A stretch of 64,000 bases of DNA from JAAXHH01 sp965225915. Its GTDB lineage: Bacteria > JAAXHH01. The notes under the pieces are model-generated. The model saw only the letters and a program-made list of their open reading frames with translations, was not told the DNA's origin and did not search any database. Both the position numbers and the translations under genes were made by a program. Shown one piece after another: positions 7,628-17,294 of this stretch (its first letter is position 1; the number at the start of each line of letters is the position of its first letter). The DNA lies in assembly GCA_965225915.1 (NCBI GenBank), contig OZ245326.1, forward strand, positions 2,046,001 to 2,110,000, read 5' to 3'.

Positions 7628-10600
7628 TCAGAAGCTCATGCGGCCTAGCAGGCCGATTCGGTGATCGGACTCGCCGCCGCGCCGGTCGACCCGCATGCCG
7701 GAAAGCTCCAGGGACATATTGCGCGAGTCGCGTTCCGCGGCGCCGAAGCGGGCACCGAGCCGCATCTGGCGGCGATCATCCCCGGCGAGGTACATTTCGC
7801 CGAATGGCGTCATCAGAAGTCCCCCGGACGGATAGGCGAGTCCGTAGCCTACCTCGGCCTTGAACGCGCGGGCGCCGCTGCCGCCGCGTATCGATGTGCC
7901 GGAGAGCGGCCGTTCGCGCCACATCATGCCGGAGTCGCCACTGGCGCCGAGGCGGGGCGCCACGGACATCGACAGGCCTTGACCGCCCGCGCCCGGTCTC
8001 AGGTAGACGACGAGGGAAACCCCGTTCTCACTGTATCCTTCGGCCGTATGTACCGCCAGGAACCGGCCCTGCGCGTTGATGCCGATCCGGCTGCCGGAAA
8101 GGCGCAGGCCGCCCGAGACCTCCAGGCCCTGACCCGTCTGTCCGTCGCCACCGTCATATCGCCCCGCCACCTGCGCGTAGGGCGTCACTGTAGTCCCGCC
8201 GCCGAGTTTGGATGACCGCGAACCCTCCAGGCCGATCCGCAATCGCCGTACATCGGCGGTCAGGTCGCCAAGGGAAGCGGATTCACTATCGGAGGTCGAA
8301 AGACGCAACAGACCGGCGTCTCCGACCACGTCGAAACCCAGACCCTGCGAAGTCGCCACCCGCGCGCGCATGCCTACCATGCCCATGCGCATGGAAAGTT
8401 CGGTCGCGTGTTCCTCCGACTCTACCTCGCCCGTCCCGAGTCCCAGGATCGACCACACTTCCGTGCAGCAACCCGCGCTGGTCCAGCGTACGTAGGGGAG
8501 CACACTGGTGAGACTTGTTTCCAGACCGCCGCTGGCCACGGTCACGTCATAGTCCGACTGGCCTAAGTTGCGGGACAGGACCAAACCTGCCATCCAACTC
8601 TGCCCCGTCGCCACGTCCACGCCCACGTACGCCGTCTTCAGGTTGCCGTCGTAACTGGAGTCGGTCTCGGGTTCACCCTGGAAGTTCTGCCAGTCGCCGG
8701 TGCCCCAGACGGTCCACCGCCGTCCGCCGTCCGCCATATGGTCCTCAAGCACGTAGGAGAACGAACTGCTCTGCATCAGGTAGCCGCTGTTCACGGTACG
8801 CCCGTGTTCGGTATCCTCTAGCAATGCAAGGTGTTTCGATCTCGCCTGACGCCGGTGACCCGTCAGTCCAGCCAGCGCCGATATGCCGGATGCAAGCCCG
8901 TCGATCCTGCGGCCTCCCACGGCGACACCACGTCCGCCATCGCCGGCGGAGAAGCGTCCGGCGATGGTGGTGGAGACGCTGGACAACATGCTCCGGCCCA
9001 TGGCGGCCAGGATGTTCTGGTAGGCCATTCTCTCCGCAGCAACGGCAGTGACGGTCACTCCGACGGCCACGCTGGCGGTTTCCACCGCGTTGCTGGCCGT
9101 AACCGTAACGGTTGCCGTGCCCTTGCTCGCGCCTGTGACGGTCAGCGTGGCCGCCGACATGACGGCCGTGACCACACCGTTATCCGAGGAGGACGCGGAG
9201 TAACTCAGGCTGGTGCCGCTGAATAGCGAACCCGCGTTCAGCGACTCGGAGTCGCCTGCATCCAGCGTGACCGACGGTGGGCTGCCGACTGTCGCCGGGG
9301 CATCGTACGAATCGGTCACCGTAATCGTGGCAGAACCGAGGTCCGTTTCACGGTGGCTGGCGGTGACGACGATCGTCTCGTTATCGGATTCGTAGACCGT
9401 GTCGTCTGTGACCGAGAAGGTCAGGTCCGTCGAGCCCGTTGTGGCATCGGCGGGGATCTTGATCCGCAGTACCCCGTTTACGCTGTAATCGTCCTCTGTG
9501 GCCGTACCCGACAGCGAAAGCTGTATCACCGACGATATCGGTATAGGCGCGCTGGACTGCGTGGCCGTCAGTGTCACCGTCTGGGCCCCGCCGTCTTCGG
9601 ATATGGTGGAAGGTTCCGCGGACAGGGTGATCTCCAGGACGTAATTGGTCAGATCCGGGTAGAAACCGGAACCAATGACCAGTTCCTGTCCGTTCACTGT
9701 CGCCGGTTCGGCATAACCCACCTTGGGGGAACCGAGTTCTTCATCTCCGACGACCGTCGGATCGTCGAAGTAGTACTCAACATAACCGCCCCCACCCCGG
9801 GCGGCCGCAATGAGTTCCCTCACGTACATGACTCCGTTGAGGTCGGTCAGATGGATCAGGTTCGCGCCTTCGAGCGAAGGATTGGCGGCGTGGAATAAGA
9901 TGTCACCGTCCGTCTCGGTAATGTATAGGTAGATGTCCCCCTGCTTCCAGGTCCCGTCTTCAACCCGGAAGGACTCCACGATTTCCGAATGCCGGTCGTA
10001 ACCGTACATGTCCACCGCACTGGTATAGGCCGTCACCGCGCCCTGCACGAAGGCCTTTAAGCTTTCCCTGTCCATCACCTCGGCTGCGGTTACATCGCCG
10101 GCGGGCAGCACGGGAGTAGAGACGTCGTTCACCATAATCGTGGCGGCAGCCAGATCCTGCTGGTCGTGGCTGGCCGTGACAATGATGGTCTCGCCCCCCG
10201 GTTCGTCCACCGTCTCTTCCGCCACCGTGAAGGTCAGTTCCGTGGTTCCGACCGTCTGTTCGGCAGGTATAGTGATGACCAGATCACCACTTACAGTGTA
10301 GTCGGTGTTCTCTACGGCCGTGCCCGAAAGCTCCAGGGGCAGGCGAACTGATACCGGCAACGCACCCTCACTGCGGGTCAGCGTGGCCGTCACGGTCACG
10401 GTCCGCGTACTGCCCTCGGTCAGCGTACCGGGTTCCGCCGACAACTCGATCGTCCCGACATGATCATCCAGGTCGAAGTACAACCCGGCACCGATGACGA
10501 GATCCACGCTAGTACCGCCGGGGGAAATACCGGATAGTGATTCCACGTAACCCAACTTCGGCGAACCGGTATCTTCGTCTCCCGGCAAATCCGGATCGTC

Positions 10601-11158
10601 GCAGTGGTATTGAACGAATCCCCCACCGGCCTTCGCCTCGGCGATGAGATCCTGGACGAAATAGACCCCGTTCACGTCTTTATCATCCCAAGCATCCGTG
10701 TTCTCCTTGCTGGCGTCGGCGCCGTGGAAGAACCAATTTCCCTCGGGGGTCAAGGCGAAAAGGTAGGCGTGTTGGTGCCTCCAGGGCCCGCCTTCTTCCC
10801 TGAAGATATCCAGATTCGCCGCCAGGGTGTCGAACCCGTACAACTCGAAGGCTGTCTCGTAGCTGACGATGGACCCCTCCACGAACTTCACAAGGGTTTC
10901 CCGGTCCACCACCTCGGCAGCAGTGACCTCCGGGGCGGGGATGGTGGATGGATCGATCGTGGGTGGAGAAGGGTCTGAGCTGGAAAGGTCCTGCCGAAAT
11001 CCGCCGACCATGATCACCTTTTCACCGGTTATTCCAGAGATGTAACTTACGGCAAAGGCAGGCCTTGCAAACGAAAGAAGCCCGGCGAGTCCAAACATAC
11101 CCCCTAAAACTAGAATCGATACGAGCAACCTATCAGAATCAAATATAGAGGATCTCAT
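7628..11158 (-). CDS. Double-Cache, double Calx-beta-like surface protein with C-terminal autotransporter-type barrel
   Basis: About 1176 residues. After a signal peptide (hydrophobic core, ending near ARPAFA) come two copies of a module. Each has a Cache domain (LVKFVEGSIVSYETAFELYG and the second SLKAFVQGAVTAYTSAVDMY; each contains GxFVQYxxDDP and GSPKxGY) followed by a Calx-beta-like sandwich (TVTATLTRSEGALP; VTLTATQSSAPIP). An Ig/cadherin-like domain follows (about 620-710). The last 380 residues resemble an outer-membrane beta-barrel with alternating aromatic strands and a terminal GRMSF. I start at the ATG at 11158, nine bases after AGGGAG. Cache domains normally sense small ligands in receptors, so this looks like a surface ligand-binding protein. 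The biological role is unknown. Confidence 0.72.
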   Translation of the reverse strand: MRSSIFDSDRLLVSILVLGGMFGLAGLLSFARPAFAVSYISGITGEKVIMVGGFRQDLSSSDPSPPTIDPSTIPAPEVTAAEVVDRETLVKFVEGSIVSYETAFELYGFDTLAANLDIFREEGGPWRHQHAYLFALTPEGNWFFHGADASKENTDAWDDKDVNGVYFVQDLIAEAKAGGGFVQYHCDDPDLPGDEDTGSPKLGYVESLSGISPGGTSVDLVIGAGLYFDLDDHVGTIELSAEPGTLTEGSTRTVTVTATLTRSEGALPVSVRLPLELSGTAVENTDYTVSGDLVITIPAEQTVGTTELTFTVAEETVDEPGGETIIVTASHDQQDLAAATIMVNDVSTPVLPAGDVTAAEVMDRESLKAFVQGAVTAYTSAVDMYGYDRHSEIVESFRVEDGTWKQGDIYLYITETDGDILFHAANPSLEGANLIHLTDLNGVMYVRELIAAARGGGGYVEYYFDDPTVVGDEELGSPKVGYAEPATVNGQELVIGSGFYPDLTNYVLEITLSAEPSTISEDGGAQTVTLTATQSSAPIPISSVIQLSLSGTATEDDYSVNGVLRIKIPADATTGSTDLTFSVTDDTVYESDNETIVVTASHRETDLGSATITVTDSYDAPATVGSPPSVTLDAGDSESLNAGSLFSGTSLSYSASSSDNGVVTAVMSAATLTVTGASKGTATVTVTASNAVETASVAVGVTVTAVAAERMAYQNILAAMGRSMLSSVSTTIAGRFSAGDGGRGVAVGGRRIDGLASGISALAGLTGHRRQARSKHLALLEDTEHGRTVNSGYLMQSSSFSYVLEDHMADGGRRWTVWGTGDWQNFQGEPETDSSYDGNLKTAYVGVDVATGQSWMAGLVLSRNLGQSDYDVTVASGGLETSLTSVLPYVRWTSAGCCTEVWSILGLGTGEVESEEHATELSMRMGMVGMRARVATSQGLGFDVVGDAGLLRLSTSDSESASLGDLTADVRRLRIGLEGSRSSKLGGGTTVTPYAQVAGRYDGGDGQTGQGLEVSGGLRLSGSRIGINAQGRFLAVHTAEGYSENGVSLVVYLRPGAGGQGLSMSVAPRLGASGDSGMMWRERPLSGTSIRGGSGARAFKAEVGYGLAYPSGGLLMTPFGEMYLAGDDRRQMRLGARFGAAERDSRNMSLELSGMRVDRRGGESDHRIGLLGRMSF

Positions 11159-11362
11159 TATATGCATCTCCCTGCGGAAGGATGTGATCACGTCTGTGTA
11201 TCGGGTGTTTTCGATTATTGTAAGATTGACAAGATCAATTTATGAAAAAGTTGAGTATCTTAAAGTCAAGCGAAAGGTGAAGTTGAATGTAAGTTTCGGT
11301 TTCTTTACTTGGCCAATGCAACGTTTTTAGAATCGTTCGGCGCCGCCAGGGACTTTCATGTA

Positions 11363-12610
11363 TTACTCCCAGGATTCCAGGTATTCCTTCTGGTCCGAAG
11401 TCATCGCGTCGCACGACAAGCCCATGCTTTCGAGCTTCAGGCCCGCGATGTGCCGGTCAAACTCCTCGGGTAGCGTATGGATGCCAGGCGTCAACTCGTC
11501 CTGTCTTTTGACAAGAAACTCAGCGGCTAGTGCCTGGTTGGCGAAGGAAAGGTCCATCACGGCCGCCGGATGCCCCTCGGCCGCAACGAGATTGACCAGT
11601 CGTCCTTCTCCCAGGACGTATAGTTTCCGTTTATCCGGAAGCGTGTACTCTTCCACGTGTGGTCGCATGGGTCGTCGCGCGACCGCCAACTCGTCAAGCG
11701 CTTCCAGGTCGATTTCCACGTCGAAGTGTCCGGCGTTGGCCAGCACCGCTCCGTCTTTCATGACGGCCAGATGGTCACGATTCACTACACCGCGATTGCC
11801 GGTTACTGTGATGAACAAATCCCCCAAGCTGGCTGCTTCGCCCATCGGCATTACGCGGTATCCCTCCATCGCTGCTTCCAGCGCTGGAACGGGGTCCACT
11901 TCCGTAACGACAACATTTGCACCCAGGCCACGAGCCCGGGACGCCACGCCGCGGCCACACCAGCCGTATCCGCAAACCACCACGGTCTTTCCCGCAATCA
12001 GAAGGTTCGTCGCCCGTATGACACCGTCTAGGGCGCTCTGTCCAGTCCCGTACCGATTGTCGAACAGGTACTTGGTTTTCGATTCGTTGACCGCGATCAC
12101 CGGGAAAGTCAGATCTCCATTGCGAACCATGCTCCGCAGGCGGTTTATGCCGGTGGTGGTCTCTTCCGTACCACCGATGATACACTCCAGATGACGTCGA
12201 TGGTGGAGATGCGCCGTCGTTACGAGGTCCGCCCCGTCGTCGAGCAACACGTCCGGCTTTGCGTTCAGGACGGTGTGCATATGGCGCCTGAGCGTATCGG
12301 GATCTTCGCCCCTTATGGCGTACACGTGAATACCGTGGTGTCTGACCAGGCTGGCCGCTACGTCGTCCTGCGTGCTGAGGGGATTGGACGCGCATACGAA
12401 CGGTACCGCTCCGCCCGCCTTGATCGTCGTTACCAGGTTCGCCGTCTTGGTCGAAATATGCAGGCACACGCCGACCCGCAACCCCTTGAACGGTCGTTCC
12501 CGGGAGAACCTTTCCCTGATTGAATTCAAGACCGGCATCTGCCGGGCGTCCCATTCAATGCGAACGGCTCCGGACTCAGCAAGGTCCGTGTTGCTAATTT
12601 CGTAGTCCAT
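11363..12610 (-). CDS. ahcY: Adenosylhomocysteinase
   Basis: A 415-residue S-adenosyl-L-homocysteine hydrolase. It splits SAH, the product inhibitor of methyltransferases, into adenosine and homocysteine using tightly bound NAD+, and so belongs to the activated-methyl cycle in the cytoplasm. Motifs visible: LHISTKTANLV at the N-terminus, DDGADL, the GTGQS motif, the Rossmann GYGWCGRGVA, and the C-terminal HPAAVMDLSFANQALA. The length matches the shorter bacterial/archaeal type. Start at the ATG at 12610 (MDYEIS); the frame continues upstream to 12718 but that extension looks non-coding. The Shine-Dalgarno is weak. No SAH riboswitch core was recognised upstream. Confidence 0.95.
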   Translation of the reverse strand: MDYEISNTDLAESGAVRIEWDARQMPVLNSIRERFSRERPFKGLRVGVCLHISTKTANLVTTIKAGGAVPFVCASNPLSTQDDVAASLVRHHGIHVYAIRGEDPDTLRRHMHTVLNAKPDVLLDDGADLVTTAHLHHRRHLECIIGGTEETTTGINRLRSMVRNGDLTFPVIAVNESKTKYLFDNRYGTGQSALDGVIRATNLLIAGKTVVVCGYGWCGRGVASRARGLGANVVVTEVDPVPALEAAMEGYRVMPMGEAASLGDLFITVTGNRGVVNRDHLAVMKDGAVLANAGHFDVEIDLEALDELAVARRPMRPHVEEYTLPDKRKLYVLGEGRLVNLVAAEGHPAAVMDLSFANQALAAEFLVKRQDELTPGIHTLPEEFDRHIAGLKLESMGLSCDAMTSDQKEYLESWE

Positions 12611-12706
12611 ATACTGAATTCGATTTGAGAGTTGGGTCTTTACTGACGTTCTTCGCCGTTTACCTCTGGGACAGCAACGAAGTAACTTCTTTGCGACAGC
12701 CAAAGG

Positions 12707-12737
12707 TATATATGGCACCCTGTTTATTGTAAGTCAA
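12707..12737 (-). promoter_or_regulatory. Possible promoter for ahcY
   Basis: On the minus strand TTGACT (12737-12732) and a TATATA box (12712-12707) are separated by 19 bases, about 95 bases upstream of the ahcY ATG. The spacing is slightly long. Consensus match only. Confidence 0.4.
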
Positions 12738-12783
12738 AGACTAATACAGCACGCGTGCCCAATACCACACACAACATATGAAC

Positions 12784-12813
12784 TTGACACGTCCCGTCTT
12801 TAACGAGTAACAT
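12784..12813 (+). promoter_or_regulatory. Possible promoter for the MATE transporter gene
   Basis: TTGACA (12784-12789) and TAACAT (12808-12813) with an 18-base spacer lie about 80 bases upstream of the GTG at 12895. They are back to back with the proposed ahcY promoter in the divergent intergenic region. Consensus match only. Confidence 0.45.
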
Positions 12814-12894
12814 GAGGAAATTTCGGTAAATAACGGATTTACCGGGTTTTACAACGATCAACCTCCGCCTTCTTCATGCACAAGTGAGCGCCCC

Positions 12895-14238
12895 GTGCTC
12901 GACCTCTCCAGACGACGCCTCAACCGCACCATACTGACCCTCGCCTGGCCGGCCATACTCGAAAACCTGATGCATACGTCCGTCTATGTCGTGGACAGTA
13001 TTTTCATCGGGTCCCTGGGCACGCTGGCCTTCGCCGCCGTCGGCCAGAGTTCCATGATCCTCTTTACGACGGTGTTCGTCTTCTACGGTATCGGCGTGGC
13101 CACGGGTGCCATCGTGGCGAGGAACCTGGGTCGCGGCGACCGGAAATCAGCCAGTGAGGCCGCGGGACAGGGCATCATACTCGGTACGTCCATCGGCCTG
13201 ATCGTTGCCTCGGTAGGTCTGATGTTTGGTGAAGACCTTATGGTTCTGCTGGGAACGGAGCCGGATGTGGTCGCCCTGGCCCAGGAGTACATGCCGATCG
13301 TATTCGCATTCAGCGTCATGCGGCTGTTCATCTATACCAGCAGCGGCGTACTGCGTGCGGCGGGCGACACGAAAACACCCATGTGGATCACGGGCATCAT
13401 GAACGTGTTCAACATTTTTGCCGACTGGGTGCTGATCTTCGGCATCGGTCCGTTTCCGGAACTGGGTATCACCGGCGCGGCGCTGGCCACCGGTTCGGCT
13501 TATGTCCTGGGCGCTTCCATGCTCGTCTACAAGCTGTTCCGGCGCCACGCCAAATTCAGGCTGCACGGCAGTGACCTGCGCGGAATCAAACCGTACTACA
13601 TGCGGACCATCGTACGAATCGCCCTGCCTAATGTCGGGGAACAGATGGTCATGCAGAGCGCTTATTTTTCATTCATGTGGATCGTGACCAGTCTCGGTAC
13701 GACCGCGATGACCGCCCATTTCATGACCATAAGGGTGGAGATGGTTTCCTTCATGCCCGTGTTCGGGCTGTCGATGGCGGTGGCCACCATTGTCGGGCAG
13801 AGTCTCGGGGCTGAGCGTCCTGAAATCGCGGAACTCTGTGTAAAGAAGGCTGCCCGCATAGGACTGATCGCCATGAGCCTGCTGGGTGTCATCTTCGTCG
13901 CGGTGCCCGGTCCGCTCGTCGGCATCTACAGTCCAGCGCCGGAGGTATACAGTCTGGCCGTTGTCTGTGTTCGGATCGCCGCCCTCGAACTGCCCACCTC
14001 GGCGATCCTCATGATTTACACCGGCGCCATGCGGGGCGCCGGAGACACCCTGAGTCCCATGCTAATCAGTATCTTCGGTGCGATTTTCCTGCGGATCGGC
14101 ATGATGTACCTGCTGGTCATCGGACTGGGATTGGGGTTGTACGGAATATGGTACGGGACCGCAATCGACTGGGGCGTTCGCCTGGTGATCGCCTATTTCC
14201 TGTTCCGGAGAGGACGCTGGAAGCGGGTGGCGCTCTAG
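12895..14238 (+). CDS. MATE family efflux transporter
   Basis: A 447-residue integral membrane protein with about 12 hydrophobic helices in two MatE halves, of the expected length. It begins LDLSRRRLNRTILTLAWPAI, then shows VVDSIFIGSLG and a GTAMTAHF/VGQSLGAE region in the second half, all typical of the NorM/DinF-like MATE family. These antiporters export cationic drugs or metabolites using Na+ or H+ gradients; the substrate is unknown. It starts with GTG at 12895 and has no strong ribosome-binding site. It is divergent from ahcY. The dtd-maf pair follows 100 bases later. Confidence 0.92.
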   Translation: MLDLSRRRLNRTILTLAWPAILENLMHTSVYVVDSIFIGSLGTLAFAAVGQSSMILFTTVFVFYGIGVATGAIVARNLGRGDRKSASEAAGQGIILGTSIGLIVASVGLMFGEDLMVLLGTEPDVVALAQEYMPIVFAFSVMRLFIYTSSGVLRAAGDTKTPMWITGIMNVFNIFADWVLIFGIGPFPELGITGAALATGSAYVLGASMLVYKLFRRHAKFRLHGSDLRGIKPYYMRTIVRIALPNVGEQMVMQSAYFSFMWIVTSLGTTAMTAHFMTIRVEMVSFMPVFGLSMAVATIVGQSLGAERPEIAELCVKKAARIGLIAMSLLGVIFVAVPGPLVGIYSPAPEVYSLAVVCVRIAALELPTSAILMIYTGAMRGAGDTLSPMLISIFGAIFLRIGMMYLLVIGLGLGLYGIWYGTAIDWGVRLVIAYFLFRRGRWKRVAL

Positions 14239-14339
14239 AATTTGCAGTCTATTGCCAGGTTTGATAATGAGTAACGTGACGTCTACCATGCTTGCACGGA
14301 ATCCCATGGACTTTTCTTGTTGTATCTGGGGTTGAACCT

Positions 14340-14783
14340 ATGCGGGTCGTATTGCAACGCGTAACGAGTGCTTCAGTCAAGATCGACGGAACGGTAACCG
14401 GAGAAATCGGTACGGGGCTCGTCCTGCTCCTCGGCATTGCGAAGGACGATACCCCGCAGGACGTGGAATATGTCGTAGACAAGTGCGTGCAACTCCGGAT
14501 TTTCGGTGACGAGAACGGAAAGATGAATCGGTCCCTGCTCGACGTAGCCGGTGAAGTACTGGTGATTTCCCAGTTCACCATTTTCGGCGATACCCGCAAG
14601 GGCCGCAGGCCCAGTTTCGAAGACGCCGCGCCGCCGGAACACGCCGAACCCCTGTACGAACTGGCGGTCGAACGCCTCAAAGAACATGGTGGCCAGGTCG
14701 CCACCGGGCGTTTCGGGGCCTTCATGGAAGTGGCGCTGGTCAATGACGGCCCCGTGACCCTTACCGTTGAGTCGCGCCGATGA
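14340..14783 (+). CDS. dtd: D-aminoacyl-tRNA deacylase
   Basis: A 147-residue protein of the DTD family, which hydrolyses D-aminoacyl (and glycyl) esters mischarged on tRNA and so protects translation from D-amino acids. It starts MRVVLQRVTSASVKIDG as usual and carries both signature motifs: SQFTIFGDTRKGRRPSF and the cross-subunit NDGPVT (Gly-cisPro) motif near the C-terminus. The ATG at 14340 is the family-typical start, although the frame is open to 14292. Its stop overlaps the maf start by four bases (ATGA at 14780), so the two are probably translationally coupled. Confidence 0.96.
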   Translation: MRVVLQRVTSASVKIDGTVTGEIGTGLVLLLGIAKDDTPQDVEYVVDKCVQLRIFGDENGKMNRSLLDVAGEVLVISQFTIFGDTRKGRRPSFEDAAPPEHAEPLYELAVERLKEHGGQVATGRFGAFMEVALVNDGPVTLTVESRR

Positions 14784-15373
14784 AGAAAATCGTCCTGGCC
14801 TCAACATCCCCGCGAAGGTCCTACCTGCTCAGGCAGATCGGGTTATCCTTCGAGGTCGTGGCGCCGGACGTCGATGAGTCCAGGTATTCTTTTAACGAGG
14901 ACCCGGCCGGTACGGTGGAACGGCTTGCGCTGGCCAAGGCGCGAAGCGCGGCAGGAAAGTTCGACACCCGCGGCCGCCTGGTACTCGGGGCCGACACGGT
15001 GGTCCTGTTCGAAGGCCGGGTACTCGGTAAACCTGTGGACGCTGAGGATGCATACTGCATGCTGCGAAGACTGACGGGTCACTCCCACCGGGTCCTCTCG
15101 GGGTTCGCCCTTCTGGACCCCGACACGGATCGCCTGGTGACGGGACACGAATGGACGACCGTTTTCATGCGGGATTGCACCGATGAGGAGATCAGGGCGT
15201 ACGTGGATACGGGCGAACCCCTGGACAAGGCCGGATCTTATGGCGCCCACGCCTTGGGAAGCAGTCTCATCACGCGCGTGGAAGGATGCTTCTACAACGT
15301 GATCGGCCTTCCTCTCGCCCGTTTGATCATTACGCTTAAAACCTTTGACGCCGACGCAGTCGGGCGAGAATAG
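14780..15373 (+). CDS. maf: Maf family nucleoside-triphosphate pyrophosphatase
   Basis: A 197-residue Maf/YhdE-type protein. It hydrolyses dTTP/UTP or modified nucleotides to the monophosphate and prevents their incorporation. Motifs: LASTSPRRSYLLRQIGL at the N-terminus, the DVDESRY strand, GADTVV (catalytic Asp), GKPVDAEDA, and LTGHSHRVLSG. The usual DKAGAYGIQG is DKAGSYGAHALG here, a small deviation next to the catalytic site. It overlaps dtd by ATGA and is followed four bases later by the next gene, so dtd, maf and the membrane hydrolase-like gene form an operon. Confidence 0.93.
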   Translation: MKKIVLASTSPRRSYLLRQIGLSFEVVAPDVDESRYSFNEDPAGTVERLALAKARSAAGKFDTRGRLVLGADTVVLFEGRVLGKPVDAEDAYCMLRRLTGHSHRVLSGFALLDPDTDRLVTGHEWTTVFMRDCTDEEIRAYVDTGEPLDKAGSYGAHALGSSLITRVEGCFYNVIGLPLARLIITLKTFDADAVGRE

Positions 15374-15376
15374 CCT

Positions 15377-15895
15377 ATGGCCGATTTCCGTGGACATCTC
15401 TGGGGTGGTTTCGTTGCCACGATGATGGCCGGAACCCTCTGCGTCGCCGGTCTCTGGTGGACGGGAAGCCTTGAACCCTACCGGACCATCGACATATGGC
15501 CGAAGGTGTTGCTGTTGGTAGCCATCGGGATGCTGTCCGCCTGTTTCCCGGATACGGACATCGAAAGCAAATCGCAACGGTTGTTCTACCGTCTGTTGAT
15601 TCTGCTGGACGCATGGTATATCTTGATTGGTGACTACAGAACCGCGGCGCTGCTGGGTCTCGGCGCGATGCTTCCGCTGCTTGGCAAGCACAGGGGGTGG
15701 ACCCATACCTGGCTGGCCATGTTGCTGGTACCGGCCCTTTTTCTACTTGTCCCCATGTATTTGAAAAAAACCATCGAATCGTTCCCCATCGTCTGCTATG
15801 TTGTTTCGGTATCGGCCTATGCCAGCCACCTGGTCCTGGACGGTTACATCGAGGAAACTGCCAGGCGGTTCCGCCGCATACTCGGCGTGAAGTAG
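15377..15895 (+). CDS. YdjM-like inner-membrane metal-dependent hydrolase
   Basis: A 172-residue membrane protein with about four hydrophobic segments. It has the YdjM/DUF457 pattern: an N-terminal GHLWGG histidine, the acidic PDTDIESKSQ motif, HRGWTHTW, and ASHLVLDGY near the end. The conserved His and Asp residues are thought to bind metal at the membrane face; the substrate of the family is unknown. Starts at the ATG at 15377, three bases after the maf stop, so it is very likely co-transcribed with dtd-maf. Confidence 0.85.
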   Translation: MADFRGHLWGGFVATMMAGTLCVAGLWWTGSLEPYRTIDIWPKVLLLVAIGMLSACFPDTDIESKSQRLFYRLLILLDAWYILIGDYRTAALLGLGAMLPLLGKHRGWTHTWLAMLLVPALFLLVPMYLKKTIESFPIVCYVVSVSAYASHLVLDGYIEETARRFRRILGVK

Positions 15896-15924
15896 ACGTT
15901 CCCAATGATCAAATCGGAGGTGTT

Positions 15925-16218
15925 ATGAAAAGCGCACTGGAAATCGCCATGGAAAAAACCGCCGGCGCGGAACAGGGCGGCAGATTGACGGACGAGCAGC
16001 GATCAGCGATCGCCGACTTGGAAAAGGAATACCAGGCCAAGATCGCGGAACAGGAGATCATGGTCGAATCGAAGATAAAGCTGCTCGCGGCCCAGGCGAC
16101 GGGACACGAGTTCCAGCAACAGGTACATGCCCTGCGCGAGCAACTGGCGCAGGAACGGGAACGCCTGGAAGAGGAGAGGAAAGCGAGAACACAGGCGGTC
16201 CGCGACCAGGCGTCGTAG
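15925..16218 (+). CDS. Small coiled-coil protein of unknown function
   Basis: A 97-residue soluble protein, starting at the ATG at 15925 with GGAGGT six bases upstream. About residues 20-95 are strongly charged and helical, with heptad-like Leu/Ala/Ile spacing (LTDEQRSAIADLEKEYQAKI; LREQLAQERERLEEERKART), so a coiled coil is predicted. No enzymatic motif is seen and I do not recognise a family. It sits 29 bases behind the YdjM-like gene and 61 bases before an oxidoreductase, and may be the last gene of the dtd operon. Confidence 0.7.
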   Translation: MKSALEIAMEKTAGAEQGGRLTDEQRSAIADLEKEYQAKIAEQEIMVESKIKLLAAQATGHEFQQQVHALREQLAQERERLEEERKARTQAVRDQAS

Positions 16219-16279
16219 GCTGGCACCCTCCAGGACGGTCCACAGGCTGGGTTTCCAGACCACAACGGAGTTCCTCAAC

Positions 16280-17263
16280 ATGGCCAGGAAGCGTTTGAAA
16301 ATCGGTTTAATCGGTTGCGGCGGCAACATGCGAGGCGCCCACGTGCCGCGCATCCAGTCCGATGGCGCGGTGGATCTCGCCGCGGTCGCGGATACCTCGG
16401 AAGAAGCCGCGTCCGCACTGATGGAGCGCTGGGGCGGCCAGGTACCCTTCTACACCGATTACCGGGAAATGATCCAGAATCAAAGGCTCGACGCGGTGAT
16501 GGTCAGTTCTCCCCATGCCATGCATTACGAGCAGGTGAACTACGCCCTCGATCACGATCTGCACGCACTCGTCGAGAAGCCGCTCACAATTTCATCCAGC
16601 CATACGCGTGAGCTGATCAGCAAGACGGAGGAAATCAACCGAATACTCCTGGTCAGCTACCAGCGTAATTTCATGGCCCCCCATGTCTATGCGCGGGAGT
16701 TGATTCGGAAAGGCGCTATCGGCGAAGTGCGTGGCGTGGTGGCCTACGTCACGCAGGACTGGGGCGGCGTACGGGGGTGGAGGCTCGATCCGGCCCTGTC
16801 GGGCGGCGGGATGTTTCTCGACACGGGCAGTCATCTCGTGGCCTCCACGCTGTGGATTACGGATCTGAAACCCCTCGAGGTGACCGCTTTCCTGGACCGG
16901 GTGGACAAGGACGTGGACATCAACATGGTGGTCGCCGTGCGGTTCGACGGCGGCGCGTACGGTACGCTGAACACCTTTGGAAACGCATCGCGGCATGACG
17001 AACGCATCGCGATCCATGGCAGCGAGGGAAGCCTGGTATTCCACCTTCACCAGTGGCAGGTCAAATCGGTCCTGTTGAATGACGAGCCGCTGAAGATCCC
17101 GGGAAGGATCCGGGAGGACACGCCGGATGCCGCGTTCTTTCGCATGATTCGCAACGGTGGGAAGGGTTACGAGCTCCCGCACTTCGCGCTCGCCGTATCC
17201 CAGGTCAGCGAAGCGGCATACCAGTCGGTGGCTGAAGGAAATCCCGTCCAGGTTGCCGGGTAG
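16280..17263 (+). CDS. Gfo/Idh/MocA family oxidoreductase
   Basis: A 327-residue NAD(P)-dependent dehydrogenase. It has an N-terminal Rossmann motif, KIGLIGCGGNMRGAHVP, the EKPLTIS signature near residue 100 whose Lys is catalytic, and a C-terminal alpha/beta domain with GGGMFLDTGSHLVASTLW, where the Asp-x-x-x-His pair is the usual catalytic/binding motif. Members oxidise sugars, inositols or their derivatives; the exact substrate is not predictable. Starts at the ATG at 16280 (GGAG upstream), although the frame is open much further upstream through the small coiled-coil gene. Followed 31 bases later by an SDR, probably in the same pathway. Confidence 0.92.
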   Translation: MARKRLKIGLIGCGGNMRGAHVPRIQSDGAVDLAAVADTSEEAASALMERWGGQVPFYTDYREMIQNQRLDAVMVSSPHAMHYEQVNYALDHDLHALVEKPLTISSSHTRELISKTEEINRILLVSYQRNFMAPHVYARELIRKGAIGEVRGVVAYVTQDWGGVRGWRLDPALSGGGMFLDTGSHLVASTLWITDLKPLEVTAFLDRVDKDVDINMVVAVRFDGGAYGTLNTFGNASRHDERIAIHGSEGSLVFHLHQWQVKSVLLNDEPLKIPGRIREDTPDAAFFRMIRNGGKGYELPHFALAVSQVSEAAYQSVAEGNPVQVAG

Positions 17264-17294
17264 ACCGCTTACTCAACAATTCCGGGAGTCATCC

